From: Streptantibioticus cattleyicolor NRRL 8057 = DSM 46488
Lineage (GTDB): Bacteria > Actinomycetota > Actinomycetes > Streptomycetales > Streptomycetaceae
Assembly (NCBI RefSeq): GCF_000240165.1
Contig: NC_017586.1
Coordinates: 2,356,001-2,420,000 of the forward strand
Length of the DNA: 64,000 bases
Direction: 5' to 3'
The notes below the pieces were generated by a model, which was given only the letters and a program-made list of their open reading frames with translations, was not told where the DNA came from and did not search any database. Shown one piece after another: positions 38,764 through 46,694 of this stretch (its first letter is position 1; each line of letters begins with the position of its first letter). Position numbers and translations under genes: made by a program.

Positions 38764-39394
38764 AGGCGGCCTCCGTCGTCCGGTCGGTCAGGCTGAGCAG
38801 GCCGTGCTGGTAGCCGAGGGCGACGGCGTGGGCCCTGCTGCGGGCGCCCACCGTGGCGAACAGGTGTCGGCCGTGGGTCTTGACGGTGTCGAGGGACAGG
38901 TGCAGCTGGGCTGCGATCTCCTCGTTCCTCCTGCCGTGCGCCATGAGTTCCAGCACCTGGTGCTGGCGCAGGGTCAGGCGGATGTCGCCCGGGAGCGGCT
39001 CGGGGTGCAGGCCGGTGAGAACGCCGGCGCGGTAGCAGTGGCCGACGGTGCCGGCGGCGGAGTGCGTGCCGAGCCGGGTGGAGATGCGGTTGAGGTGGCT
39101 GCGGACGCACCCCGGGGCGATCTCGAGGTGGGCGGCGATCTCGATGGTGGAGTGGCCGCGGGCGAGGCCGGCGATGACCTGGATCTGGCGTGGGGTGAGA
39201 GGCAGGGGCATCGGGGTCTCCGGCTGGGGGTGCGCGGGTTGCGGGGTGATCTGGTAGCCGCTGGCGGTGAGGTAGGCGGTGACCTGGTCGGCGGCGTGGG
39301 CCAGATCGCGGCGGGTGGGGTCGGTGAGGATCCACCAGTCGGTGAGGGCGGCGTGGATGACGTCGCGGGCGGCGTCCGGGACGGCGGCGGTCAC
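38756..39394 (-). CDS. tandem LuxR-type (GerE) DNA-binding protein
   Basis: The 212-residue protein has two GerE helix-turn-helix domains: LTPRQIQVIAGLARGHSTIE... (about residues 66-130) and LTLRQHQVLELMAHGRRNEE... (about 140-203). No receiver or ligand domain is present; the N-terminus is a short helical region. Tandem GerE units without a sensor are unusual. It is joined to neighbours by GTGA and 8-base overlaps and may regulate the early operon. Confidence 0.7.
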   Translation of the reverse strand: MTAAVPDAARDVIHAALTDWWILTDPTRRDLAHAADQVTAYLTASGYQITPQPAHPQPETPMPLPLTPRQIQVIAGLARGHSTIEIAAHLEIAPGCVRSHLNRISTRLGTHSAAGTVGHCYRAGVLTGLHPEPLPGDIRLTLRQHQVLELMAHGRRNEEIAAQLHLSLDTVKTHGRHLFATVGARSRAHAVALGYQHGLLSLTDRTTEAACA

Positions 39395-39978
39395 GCGCTG
39401 GCCTGCCCGGCTTCGGCGTGGGCGTGGGCGTCCCGGCGTGCCTGGTGGGCGACGGTGCGGGTGCGGCCCGTCGGGGTAATGCACGCGGTGCCGGGACGGG
39501 CCCGGCACCCGTCCTTGGGGCACGGCACGGACAGCTCCGGGGGCCGCGGCCGGATGCCGAGCTGAGCGCGGACCCAGTCCGGCATGTAGGGCCGGTCGGC
39601 GGGGGTCGCGGCGGCGATGGCCGGGACGGGCGCGGGCGGCTGGGTGCCGTGGGCGACGGCGATGCGCCCGTCGCGGAGGGCGCGCCGGTAGGCGACTTCG
39701 TCGACCGGGTCGACGGGTGGGGCCTGTTCGACGTGGCGGCCGAGGCGGGCGGCGGCGTCGGCCTTGTAGGCGGCGACGATGTCGGAGGGCAGGATCGGGT
39801 ACGGGCTGCGCCGGTAGTGCTCCTGCGCGGCGCGCAGGGCGTACTCGCGGGGGACGTCGGCGAGGACGGCGGCCCACATGGCGGTCTTGCCGCGTAGCTC
39901 GTCGGGGTCCGGCGGCAGGATGCGGGGGTCGGCCAGGCTGATGGTCTTGAGCAGGCCGGGGATCTCGTCGGGGCTCAT
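39391..39978 (-). CDS. replication accessory protein with zinc motif (helicase-loader position)
   Basis: The 195-residue protein has a helical N-terminal region (MSPDEIPGLLKTISLADPRI... to YRRSPYPILPSDIVAAYKADA) and a C-terminal zinc motif CPKDGCRARPGTACITPTGR. It directly follows the O-like gene (ATGA overlap), where phages often code a helicase loader or primosome partner. The role is inferred from place. Confidence 0.55.
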   Translation of the reverse strand: MSPDEIPGLLKTISLADPRILPPDPDELRGKTAMWAAVLADVPREYALRAAQEHYRRSPYPILPSDIVAAYKADAAARLGRHVEQAPPVDPVDEVAYRRALRDGRIAVAHGTQPPAPVPAIAAATPADRPYMPDWVRAQLGIRPRPPELSVPCPKDGCRARPGTACITPTGRTRTVAHQARRDAHAHAEAGQASA

Positions 39979-40859
39979 GAGGGTCCTCCGTTCGCGCGGA
40001 GTTCGTCGGCGATGCGGTCGAGCTCGTGGCGGGCAGCGCGGCGGGCGGCTGCGGCGCGGTCGAGCGGTGGCTGGTCGGCGCCGCCGGGCAGCGGGACGAG
40101 GAAGGCGCCCTGCATCTGCGGGGTGGGGCGTTCGCGTTCGGCCCACTCCTGCCAGCGCGCGCCCCAGTTCGCGGCCTGGCGCCGGTCGGCGTGCTGGCGG
40201 CGGACGAACTTGCGGGTGACCTCGGCGAGTTCGGCGCCGGTGAGCGCGGGGCGGCCAGCGGCGAGCCGGGCCTGTTGGGCGGCGGCGATGTCGTCGCGGC
40301 TGGGCTGCCAGCCGGTGGGGATCAGAGAGAGCGCCGGGCCGGGGTCGCCCCTACGGTCACTGTGCTCTCTCTGCGTACCACCTATGGGTGCGGGTCGGGT
40401 CGGGTCGGGAACGCGCGCGCGTGGGGCAGCGTCTCGTTCCGCGTCGTGAGACGCGTCGCGTGACGCGTCTGTAGACGCGTCTACACCAGTGGCCGGCTGG
40501 TCAGTCGAGGCAGGGGCCGGTGCGCCCTTCTGACGCTCACGCCACCGCTGTTGACGTGCGGCTTTGGCCTTGCGGTCAGCGCGGACCTGCTCGGCCGTCG
40601 GCTGGTACTCGTGGTAGTCGTGGATGCGCCATCCGTCCGGAAGCTCTTCCCACAGGCTACTTTCCACGAGCTCTTTCGCGTGCCTTCGTGCACTCCTCAC
40701 GTCGGCTACGAGCCGCAATTCCGCCGTCTTCACGACGCCGTCGGTGAGATTTTCCGCAGACCAGCAGATCGCGGAGACGTAGAGCCGGAAGGCCGCGTCG
40801 GACAGCAGGCGGATCTTCCGGTTCGAGGGGAACCGGTCATCGAGGCGGACCCAGGGCAT
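39975..40859 (-). CDS. replisome organizer-like (O-like) replication protein
   Basis: The 294-residue protein begins MPWVRLDDRFPSNRKIRLLSDAAFRLYVSAICWS, a winged-helix opening typical of phage O-type and DnaD-like replication proteins. A charged linker with four-residue repeats follows (DAST, DASR, DASH, DAER; about residues 127-142). The helical C-terminal part (about 180-294) would contact the loader or helicase. The repeats lie on a 12-bp DNA array that may be the origin. Confidence 0.7.
   Translation of the reverse strand: MPWVRLDDRFPSNRKIRLLSDAAFRLYVSAICWSAENLTDGVVKTAELRLVADVRSARRHAKELVESSLWEELPDGWRIHDYHEYQPTAEQVRADRKAKAARQQRWRERQKGAPAPASTDQPATGVDASTDASRDASHDAERDAAPRARVPDPTRPAPIGGTQREHSDRRGDPGPALSLIPTGWQPSRDDIAAAQQARLAAGRPALTGAELAEVTRKFVRRQHADRRQAANWGARWQEWAERERPTPQMQGAFLVPLPGGADQPPLDRAAAARRAARHELDRIADELRANGGPS
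40451..40480. repeat. 12-bp spaced ACGCGT iterons, candidate replication origin
   Basis: ACGCGT occurs at 40451, 40463 and 40475, exactly 12 bp apart, each flanked by GTC/GAC-like bases. Weaker copies in phase occur at 40439 and 40427. The array lies inside the O-like gene, as the lambda origin lies inside gene O. Confidence 0.5.
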
Positions 40860-40871
40860 GCGGTGGTGCTC

Positions 40872-41231
40872 CTACACGTCGAGTGCGATCTGGCCGGGAG
40901 GACCGGCCAGGTGCTTGTGGCTGCTGCGGGGCCCGGCCGGTGGCCGGAGTGGTGCGGTGCACTGGTGGTCCAGCACGTGCGGGTGTGGGCAGTCGGGCGG
41001 GTGGCTGCGGTAGACCCAGCGCAGGTCGATCCCGGCGAAGGGGCCGTCGCGCAGGCACCAGGCGAGCCGGTCCGGCGTGGTGCGGCCGGCGGCCCGGGCC
41101 GTGGGCATCGGCTCGTCGTCGGCGACCACGGCGAGCGCGGCCCGGCGGCCGACGAGCTGGGTGATGACCGGCCGGCCGCAGCGGGGGCAGCGTGTGCGCC
41201 GCGCCCCGCTGCTGGACCGGCGGCCCGTCAC
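40872..41231 (-). CDS. zinc-ribbon hypothetical protein
   Basis: The 119-residue protein starts with RTRCPRCGRPVITQL and has a second cluster CPHPHVLDHQC. GTG start with GTGA overlap. Likely a small metal-bound domain of the early operon. Confidence 0.55.
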   Translation of the reverse strand: MTGRRSSSGARRTRCPRCGRPVITQLVGRRAALAVVADDEPMPTARAAGRTTPDRLAWCLRDGPFAGIDLRWVYRSHPPDCPHPHVLDHQCTAPLRPPAGPRSSHKHLAGPPGQIALDV

Positions 41232-41407
41232 GCGGTCGGCTGCCGCGGCTGGGGCAGGGCGTCGAGGGCATCGCCGATCGCGTCGGCCAGGCCCCGGCGC
41301 CGGGCGGCCAGGTCGGGCGCGCCGGACTGGACGGCGTCAGCTGCGGTCAGCAGCGCGTCGACCACCTCGGCGGCGCCCTCGATGCCGGGCAGATACAGCG
41401 CGATCAC
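41228..41407 (-). CDS. small helical hypothetical protein
   Basis: The 59-residue peptide from GTG at 41407 (VIALYLPGIEGAAEVVDALL...) is helical; the start is fixed by the GTGA overlap with the Acb2-like gene. Role unknown. Confidence 0.5.
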   Translation of the reverse strand: MIALYLPGIEGAAEVVDALLTAADAVQSGAPDLAARRRGLADAIGDALDALPQPRQPTA

Positions 41408-41709
41408 GACGTGCCCCTGCCGTGCACCGGGTGGCCGCACGTGCAGGCGTCGATGCGGTGGACACCGTCCGGGCCGCGGTGCTCGCCGGGCATCACGGCG
41501 CGGCGGTCGACGCCGCTGTGCGCGGCGGCCACGGCCTGCTCCAGTGCGGTCAGCGCGATGGACTGCTCGCGTGATCCGGGCACCAGCTCGTGGATGAGCA
41601 GACCGAACTCAGCGGCGGCGCTGCTCAACCGCGCCTTGACGGCGGTGCGTTCCGGGTCGGTGCGGGGCGCGGCGAACCTGAGCGCTATCTCCTGGCGGGT
41701 GATGGCCAC
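41404..41709 (-). CDS. acb2-like: Acb2/Tad1-like cyclic-nucleotide sponge
   Basis: The 101-residue protein has the helical hairpin signature of the Acb2/Tad1 family. ARLSSAAAEFGLLIHELVPG leads into S-R-E-Q-S-I-A-L-T-A-L-E-Q-A-V (residues 46-60), which matches the family's S-R-E-x-S-x-A-x-T-x-L-E motif. Characterised members bind CBASS or Thoeris signal nucleotides and so block host defence. This copy has an extra C-terminal tail with CTCGHPVHG. It sits in the early operon, which fits expression right after infection. Binding activity is inferred. Confidence 0.7.
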   Translation of the reverse strand: MAITRQEIALRFAAPRTDPERTAVKARLSSAAAEFGLLIHELVPGSREQSIALTALEQAVAAAHSGVDRRAVMPGEHRGPDGVHRIDACTCGHPVHGRGTS

Positions 41710-41718
41710 AGGGGGCTC

Positions 41719-41895
41719 CTATCGGCAGTTGTAGATGGTCGACCGGCTGACGCCGTACTCGGCGGCCAGGGCGCGGGCCGTTTCGCCGGCGGCGAGGCGT
41801 CGGCGGATCTCGTCGCGCTGGGCCGGGGTGATGCGGCGATGGCGGTTGGGGTGGCGCGGGGGCTTGTTCCAGGCGCGCTGCGCGGGAGTGGGCAT
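41719..41895 (-). CDS. resolvase-type helix-turn-helix protein
   Basis: The 58-residue protein is a bare Hin/resolvase-type helix-turn-helix: RITPAQRDEIRRRLAAGETA followed by ALAAEYGVSRSTIY. It has a basic Pro/His-rich N-terminus and no catalytic domain. TGATG overlap with the gene upstream. Confidence 0.65.
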   Translation of the reverse strand: MPTPAQRAWNKPPRHPNRHRRITPAQRDEIRRRLAAGETARALAAEYGVSRSTIYNCR

Positions 41896-42086
41896 CAGGG
41901 GGCGTCCCACTCATTCGCCACGTGGAGTAGAACCTGGGCCGCGGCCTTCTTCGACAGGCCCTGAGCGGCAGCCTCGATGGTGACCGCGCCGGGCGTCTTG
42001 CCGGGGCGGATGATGACGAACGCGAGCGCGTCGCGGCCGTCGATGGCGACGATCCCCGTCTCGGGCTGTTGTGGGGTGCTGGACAT
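41895..42086 (-). CDS. small hypothetical protein
   Basis: The 63-residue protein (GIVAIDGRDALAFVIIRPGKTPG..., AAQVLLHVANEWDAP) has strand-helix character. It is coupled by TGATG overlaps at both ends. No family recognised. Confidence 0.55.
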   Translation of the reverse strand: MSSTPQQPETGIVAIDGRDALAFVIIRPGKTPGAVTIEAAAQGLSKKAAAQVLLHVANEWDAP

Positions 42087-42313
42087 CAGTTGGTACTCCT
42101 GGCGAGGCAACTGGTGGTGTGGATGCGGTGGATGGTGGCGGCGAAGGCGCGGACGGCGTCTCCGACGGCGCTGTCGGTGAACCCGCAGGCCGCGCAGCGG
42201 TAGTCGGCCGTGGGTGGCCGGGCCCAGTGCCCGTACTCCGGGGTCCACGGGCGCGTGTGCTGGCCCATGTCCACCGTGAGCCCGGGCAGCTCCGCCGGCG
42301 GCCACGGCGTCAC
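42086..42313 (-). CDS. small hypothetical protein with Cys pair
   Basis: The 75-residue protein has YRCAACGFTDSAVGDAV and a late H-x2-H-x4-C (HRIHTTSCLA), likely one zinc site. GTG start, GTGA overlap. Confidence 0.55.
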   Translation of the reverse strand: MTPWPPAELPGLTVDMGQHTRPWTPEYGHWARPPTADYRCAACGFTDSAVGDAVRAFAATIHRIHTTSCLARSTN

Positions 42314-42849
42314 GCCGCCAACGCCTTCCGGTTGCGCTTGCACGCTTGGCAGTAGTGGCGTCCGTCCGTGGTCAAGCGGCCGTGCTCGCCCTGGTCGTGG
42401 CCGTGCACGCACCGGTCCGGGCGTTGCTGGCCACCGGCGAGGTACCGCATCTGCTCACGGATCCGGGTGCGTCCTGCCGTGTCCTCGACGTGCTCGGGCG
42501 CCACGCAGTGCTCCACGCCGCACTCGGCGTAGACGTGGCCGTCGGGCTGGCGTCCGGTGCGCACCTGGTACGCGACCCGGGCCGCACTGTAGGTGCGCCC
42601 GCGGAAGACCAGGACCGGGGTACCGCCGTGCTGGCGCCGGCCGGTCCACTCCAGGTGGCCGCCATCGAGCGGCCGGGTGTGGGCGCCCCACTTCTCGGCG
42701 AGCGTCGTGGACGGTCGGGGTGTCTTGGGGATACCGAGGGCGGCACGGGCCCGGGCGACCGTTTCGGCCGCGCAGTGCAGTTCCGCGGCGATGGACCGAT
42801 CGGAGCGGCCGTCACGGAGCAGGGCGGCAATGTCCGAGCGAATCTTCAC
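42310..42849 (-). CDS. HNH endonuclease with helix-turn-helix N-terminus
   Basis: The 179-residue protein begins with SDIAALLRDGRSDRSIAAELHCAAETVARARAALGI, a helix-turn-helix. An HNH-type core follows (LEWTGRRQHGGTPVLVF, YAECGVEHCVAPEHVED), then a Cys/His tail (CVHGHDQGEHG, YCQACKRNRK). This is the form of freestanding phage HNH nucleases, often homing enzymes. GTGA coupled. Confidence 0.75.
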   Translation of the reverse strand: MKIRSDIAALLRDGRSDRSIAAELHCAAETVARARAALGIPKTPRPSTTLAEKWGAHTRPLDGGHLEWTGRRQHGGTPVLVFRGRTYSAARVAYQVRTGRQPDGHVYAECGVEHCVAPEHVEDTAGRTRIREQMRYLAGGQQRPDRCVHGHDQGEHGRLTTDGRHYCQACKRNRKALAA

Positions 42850-43202
42850 AGGGGCACCCCCGCGAGTTCGTCGAGCTGGAGTTCGACCATGGGCTGACGC
42901 GCGCCGGGGATGGCCTTCCGGGCGGTGAGCCGCCAGTACCGGCGGCCACGGCTGAGTTGTTCGGCGAGCACCGGTACGGCCCCGGCGATCGCCGAGAGGT
43001 CCCACAGGGCGTTCCACTCCGCGGGCGGCAGGGCGCCGGAGCGCTTGCACTGGACGAAGAGGATCTGCCGGGGCTTGATGGCGACCAGGTCGACCTTGGA
43101 CTTCGAGCCGGCGGTGCGCAGTACCTCGTAGCCCTGCTCGCGGAGTTCGCTGCGAACCCGATGTTCGAGGTCGCGGCCCCGGGCGTAGTTGGAGCGGGTC
43201 AC
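42846..43202 (-). CDS. Holliday junction resolvase-like nuclease (PD-(D/E)XK)
   Basis: The 118-residue protein has GRDLEHRVRSELREQGYEVLR, then SKVDLVAIKPRQILFVQCKRS, a D...Q-x-K core as in Hjc/RecB-type nucleases. It probably resolves branched DNA made by the recombination genes further upstream, but related proteins also cut other structures. Confidence 0.7.
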   Translation of the reverse strand: MTRSNYARGRDLEHRVRSELREQGYEVLRTAGSKSKVDLVAIKPRQILFVQCKRSGALPPAEWNALWDLSAIAGAVPVLAEQLSRGRRYWRLTARKAIPGARQPMVELQLDELAGVPL

Positions 43203-43615
43203 AGCTTGCCCTCCCATGCGGCCAGGCGCTCGGCGAGCGCGTCGCGGTCGGCGGTGACCTCGGCGAGCCGGGCCAGCAGCCACGGGACATCGGCGCGGGC
43301 GTGCTCAATGAACTGGGCGTCGGGGTGGTCGATGTCCACCACGTCCTTGCGGCAGATGTCCGTCGACCAAGCGGCGACCTCGTACTCCGCCATCTCGTCG
43401 GCCGGGTACATCAGCCCCTCGGTGTCGAAGCGCGGCCGGGCGCCCTGCATGCCCCAGCGCACGAAGTCCATGACGGTCATGCCGCCGCGCTGCGGCGATT
43501 GGAGCCGCAGGTGCCGCGACGCGGTGTTGCCGCGCCAGCGCCACGGGCCAGGAAAGGCGGCCCGCTCGCGGGCGGTGATCTCGGCGATGCGCCCGGCCGG
43601 GTCGGCGGTGGTCAC
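43199..43615 (-). CDS. hypothetical protein of the early operon
   Basis: The 138-residue protein has PGPWRWRGNTASRHLRLQSPQ, FVRWGMQGARPRF and IDHPDAQFIEHARADVPWLLARL, with a coiled tail. Proteins with I-x-H-P-D-A-x-F-I-x-H-A-R are common in actinophage early regions; function is unknown. Confidence 0.6.
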   Translation of the reverse strand: MTTADPAGRIAEITARERAAFPGPWRWRGNTASRHLRLQSPQRGGMTVMDFVRWGMQGARPRFDTEGLMYPADEMAEYEVAAWSTDICRKDVVDIDHPDAQFIEHARADVPWLLARLAEVTADRDALAERLAAWEGKL

Positions 43616-43836
43616 TGCTCGGCCTCGGACGGCGTGGTGTCCTGGGCGGGCGCGGGGCGGGCCTCCACGACGAGCATGACCCAGGTGACGGCCAGCGCGA
43701 TCCACGGGATGGTGTCGGCCCACTGGCCGGTGACGATGTGGCCGGTGGCGTCGGCGGCGGCCAGGATCGCGCCGCCGATCAGGGCGGTGGCGCGGATGAT
43801 GCGGTACACGGACACGGTGTTCTCCAGGTGGGTCAC
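43612..43836 (-). CDS. small two-helix membrane protein
   Basis: The 74-residue protein has hydrophobic segments at about residues 14-33 and 42-57, with an acidic tail (DTTPSEAEQ). GTGA overlap with the next gene. Possible superinfection exclusion role is speculative. Confidence 0.55.
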   Translation of the reverse strand: MTHLENTVSVYRIIRATALIGGAILAAADATGHIVTGQWADTIPWIALAVTWVMLVVEARPAPAQDTTPSEAEQ

Positions 43837-43885
43837 CCGGCGCGGCGGTGGGGTGGGCGCGCCGCGCCGGGGAGCAGGGGGTGGG

Positions 43886-44275
43886 TCAGGTGGTGCGGGG
43901 CGGCAGGCCGAGCGCGGCGCGGGCGGTGTCGGGGTAACCCATGGCGGCGAGCAGCTGCTCGCCGAGCCGATCGGCCGCGCGCTGCTGGCACTCCAGTTCG
44001 ACGCGGTGCCCGGTGGCGCGGCGGCGGGCGGCGTGCCAGGCGAGCCGGTAGCGCTCGGCGCGCTGGTGCTCGGCGCGCAGGGCGTCCGCGGCGGCCTGGT
44101 GGCGCTCGGCGAGCACGGCGGCCTCGGCGGTGAGCCGCTGGTGCGCGTCGGCCAGGCGGGCAGCGCGGTCGGTGGCGAGCCGGGCGAGGTTGCGCCAGCT
44201 GTCCCGGTCGGTGGCCGACGTGGTGACCACGGCCGGGGGCGCCGGGGCCGGGCGGCGTCGGATGGTCCACTTCAT
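43886..44275 (-). CDS. coiled-coil hypothetical protein
   Basis: The 129-residue protein has a long Ala/Arg-rich coiled coil (RLADAHQRLTAEAAVLAERHQ... to QRAADRLGEQLLAAMG). ATGA overlap with the preceding gene. Codon use is typical for the operon. Confidence 0.5.
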   Translation of the reverse strand: MKWTIRRRPAPAPPAVVTTSATDRDSWRNLARLATDRAARLADAHQRLTAEAAVLAERHQAAADALRAEHQRAERYRLAWHAARRRATGHRVELECQQRAADRLGEQLLAAMGYPDTARAALGLPPRTT

Positions 44276-45171
44276 CGTGCGGCCCCCGATCCGGGCTGGG
44301 CGACCTGCGGCCACTCGGCCGCCGGCGCGTGCCCGGCGGCCGGCTCGGTGGCGGCCTGAGGCGCCGTGGTGCTGGCGGTGATCTCGGCGGCGGTGACCTG
44401 ACGCGCGGGGAACGCCTCCTCGACCGTCACCTCGCGGCGCTCGATCGACTGGAACAGGATCCCCAACTCGACCACGTCGTGCTCCGTCCACCGGCCCGAC
44501 GGGCGTCCAACGCGCGTTTTCAGCTGCTCCCCGGTCACACCCAGGGTCTCGAACCTGGCAACGGCGTTTGCGATGCGCATCGGCAGTGGCACGCCACCGC
44601 CGTCCCGCAGCGTCCGGCGGCACGTCTCGATCGCGTCCTCAACGAACCAGTCCGGAAGCACAGCGAAGATTGCCTGCCTGACGCGCCGGGCGCCGTTGTT
44701 GGTGTTGTTCTCGTAGATGTCCCGTAGCTCGGTGAGCTTTTCCGGACCGCCGCGCTTGTCCCGCTTGTGCGGCACGATGAACGTCGTGGAGACGCGGCTG
44801 TTCTTCTCGACGTCCCAGGCGAACGCCTGCATCTCGGACTCGCCGTACTGGTCGTCCCGGCGCATCTCGATCAGCCCGTGCTGCATGTTGCCCCAGATCC
44901 GGGCCAACTCCCGGGCAAGGAAGACGGACGGCCCGGTGACCGTCGTCTTGCCCTTCGGGTAGCTGTAGAACGCCTTCTCCGCCAGCCGCGGGTTCCCGCA
45001 CACCTGGCCCATCTCGGCGATGGCGCGCTGGACGTCACGCGGGCACTGCTGGGCGACGACGACGGCGGCCTGCACCTCGGCGGCGGCGCGGGACTGCTCG
45101 ACGGCGGTCCCCTGCCCGATCCGGGCCGGGGCCGGCGCGGGCGTCATCCGTTCGATCTGCTGATGATTCAC
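44272..45171 (-). CDS. putative DNA-annealing recombination protein (RecT-like position)
   Basis: The 299-residue protein has VQRAIAEMGQVCGNPRLAEKAF, YSYPKGKTTVTGPSVFLAREL, then QAFAWDVEKNSRVSTTFIVPH and NNTNNGARRVRQAIFAVLPDW. These resemble a family found beside RecE-type nucleases in actinophages. It follows the exonuclease gene with a GTGA overlap, so an annealing partner is likely. I am sure of the module, less of the family. Confidence 0.55.
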   Translation of the reverse strand: MNHQQIERMTPAPAPARIGQGTAVEQSRAAAEVQAAVVVAQQCPRDVQRAIAEMGQVCGNPRLAEKAFYSYPKGKTTVTGPSVFLARELARIWGNMQHGLIEMRRDDQYGESEMQAFAWDVEKNSRVSTTFIVPHKRDKRGGPEKLTELRDIYENNTNNGARRVRQAIFAVLPDWFVEDAIETCRRTLRDGGGVPLPMRIANAVARFETLGVTGEQLKTRVGRPSGRWTEHDVVELGILFQSIERREVTVEEAFPARQVTAAEITASTTAPQAATEPAAGHAPAAEWPQVAQPGSGAAR

Positions 45172-46073
45172 AGGTATTCCTCGGCTTCGGTCTTCTCCGC
45201 CCACGGCGGCAGGGACAGGTGGGCGACGTCGTCGCCGTAGCCGGGCCAGCGGCCGGTGCGCTGGCAGTCGGCGAAGGTCTCGATGGCGGCCCGGTTCTTC
45301 GCCCGGCCGATGCGCTCGGCCAGCATCGGCAGCTGCACCGTGCGCACCAGGTGCGGGGGCGCCTTGAGTTGGAACACGAACACGAACGCGGCGTCCTCAC
45401 CGGCCAGTCCGGTGGCGCGCAGGCCGTCCAGGTACCAGGCGGCTTGCTGGTGGTAGCCGTGTGCGGCGATCGCCCGGGACAGGGCGTCGTCGTCCAGCGC
45501 GACGGCGGTCTTGTAGTCGGGCACGATCAGCCGGGCGCCCGGACGTTGGTACGGCAGCCAGTCCGGGCGCTCTCGCAGCATCACCCCGGTGGCCCGGTCG
45601 CGCCAGAACACGCTGACCTCCGGACGTCCGCTGCCGGGCGCGAACAGCACCCCGGCGACCGGGTGGCGCCGCAGCGCGGCGGCCATCGCCTGCACCAGGG
45701 CGTACTCGGCGGCCAGCAGCGGCACGGCCCCGGCGGCGCGGGCGGCGTCCCGCCGCGCGCGGGCGTCCCTGGTCCGCCAGTCCTCCGCGTCGACCACCAC
45801 CAGGTCCGGCCCGACGCCGAGCACCAGGCGGTGTGCGGCCGTGCCCAGTTCGAAAGCAGTGCTCGGGGGCTGGGGGTGGTCCTGCTCGTAGCGGTACAGC
45901 GCCGGGCAGCCGGGCGGCAGGAGCCGCCGGGCGCCCGTCGAGGACAGCGCGGGGTCGCGGTGGTACGCCTCGATCGGCATGTCCGGGTAGACGCCCGGCT
46001 CGGTGACCGGGGCGCGGCCGGCGGCCGGGGCCGCGGGGGCCCCGGCCGACACGGTCTCACCCATCGGCGTCAC
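45168..46073 (-). CDS. RecE-like exonuclease (PDDEXK)
   Basis: The 301-residue protein opens YPDMPIEAYHRDPALSSTGA, the usual start of RecE/exodeoxyribonuclease 8-type nucleases. It then has FELGTAAHRLVLG, a metal centre in LRERPDWLPY and VPDYKTAVALDD, and the helix HGYHQQAAWYLDGL. It should chew back one strand for recombination of the phage genome. GTG at 46073; an ATG lies nine bases later. Confidence 0.8.
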   Translation of the reverse strand: MTPMGETVSAGAPAAPAAGRAPVTEPGVYPDMPIEAYHRDPALSSTGARRLLPPGCPALYRYEQDHPQPPSTAFELGTAAHRLVLGVGPDLVVVDAEDWRTRDARARRDAARAAGAVPLLAAEYALVQAMAAALRRHPVAGVLFAPGSGRPEVSVFWRDRATGVMLRERPDWLPYQRPGARLIVPDYKTAVALDDDALSRAIAAHGYHQQAAWYLDGLRATGLAGEDAAFVFVFQLKAPPHLVRTVQLPMLAERIGRAKNRAAIETFADCQRTGRWPGYGDDVAHLSLPPWAEKTEAEEYL

Positions 46074-46434
46074 CGCCGAAGCAGGTGCAGGTACCCGGCA
46101 ACCGGGCGATCAGCATGCCGCCCCAGCCCTCCACGATCCTGCCCACCCGCGCGACCGTCCTGTACGCGAGGTAGCCCGCGGTCTCGCGGGTGACGGTCGC
46201 CCAGTCGGCCAGCCCGTTCAGGTCGTCCGCCGCGCACCACGCGCTGTCCGGCCGGTTCCACCCGCAGGCGACGACCAGCCCGCAGGCGGCGGCGATCACG
46301 TACGAGCGACGGGACGGATCCCAGTGGACGTACAGGCCGGGCGTGGGCGTCGGGATCGCGGCCACCGGCCGCCCGGCGCCGCTCGGGGTGGCGGTCACCA
46401 GCACGACGCGGCCCGACAGGTCCGGCGCGGCCAT
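46057..46434 (-). CDS. hypothetical protein
   Basis: The 125-residue protein has VVLVTATPSGAGRPVAAIPTP and a middle SYVIAAACGLVVACGW; the Cys-rich end (CTCFGGDADG) may bind metal. TGATG overlap upstream and 17-base overlap with the exonuclease. No family recognised. Confidence 0.55.
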   Translation of the reverse strand: MAAPDLSGRVVLVTATPSGAGRPVAAIPTPTPGLYVHWDPSRRSYVIAAACGLVVACGWNRPDSAWCAADDLNGLADWATVTRETAGYLAYRTVARVGRIVEGWGGMLIARLPGTCTCFGGDADG

Positions 46435-46694
46435 CACGCCTCACCGCCCCGGACGGGCAGCGCCCTGATCTCGGCCAGCGCCAGGCCGTACGCGGCGCAC
46501 CAGCCCGCGCAGTACACGCGGGCAGGCTCCCGCGACCCCTCCACCGCGACGCGACGCATCCCCGGAGGGGTGGTGGCGGTCGCCTCGGCGCCGCACCCGT
46601 CGGTGGTGCACCTCGTCGGCTGGTCCACCGTGCGGCCCTTGGCGCCCTTCCCGGTGCGGCCCCGGTTCCAGCCGTACTGCGACGTGGTGGCCAT
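46434..46694 (-). CDS. small zinc-binding-type hypothetical protein
   Basis: The 86-residue protein has CTTDGCGAEATATTP and YCAGWCAAYGLALAEI, two Cys pairs 38 residues apart that could make one zinc site. TGATG overlaps at both ends. Confidence 0.55.
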   Translation of the reverse strand: MATTSQYGWNRGRTGKGAKGRTVDQPTRCTTDGCGAEATATTPPGMRRVAVEGSREPARVYCAGWCAAYGLALAEIRALPVRGGEA

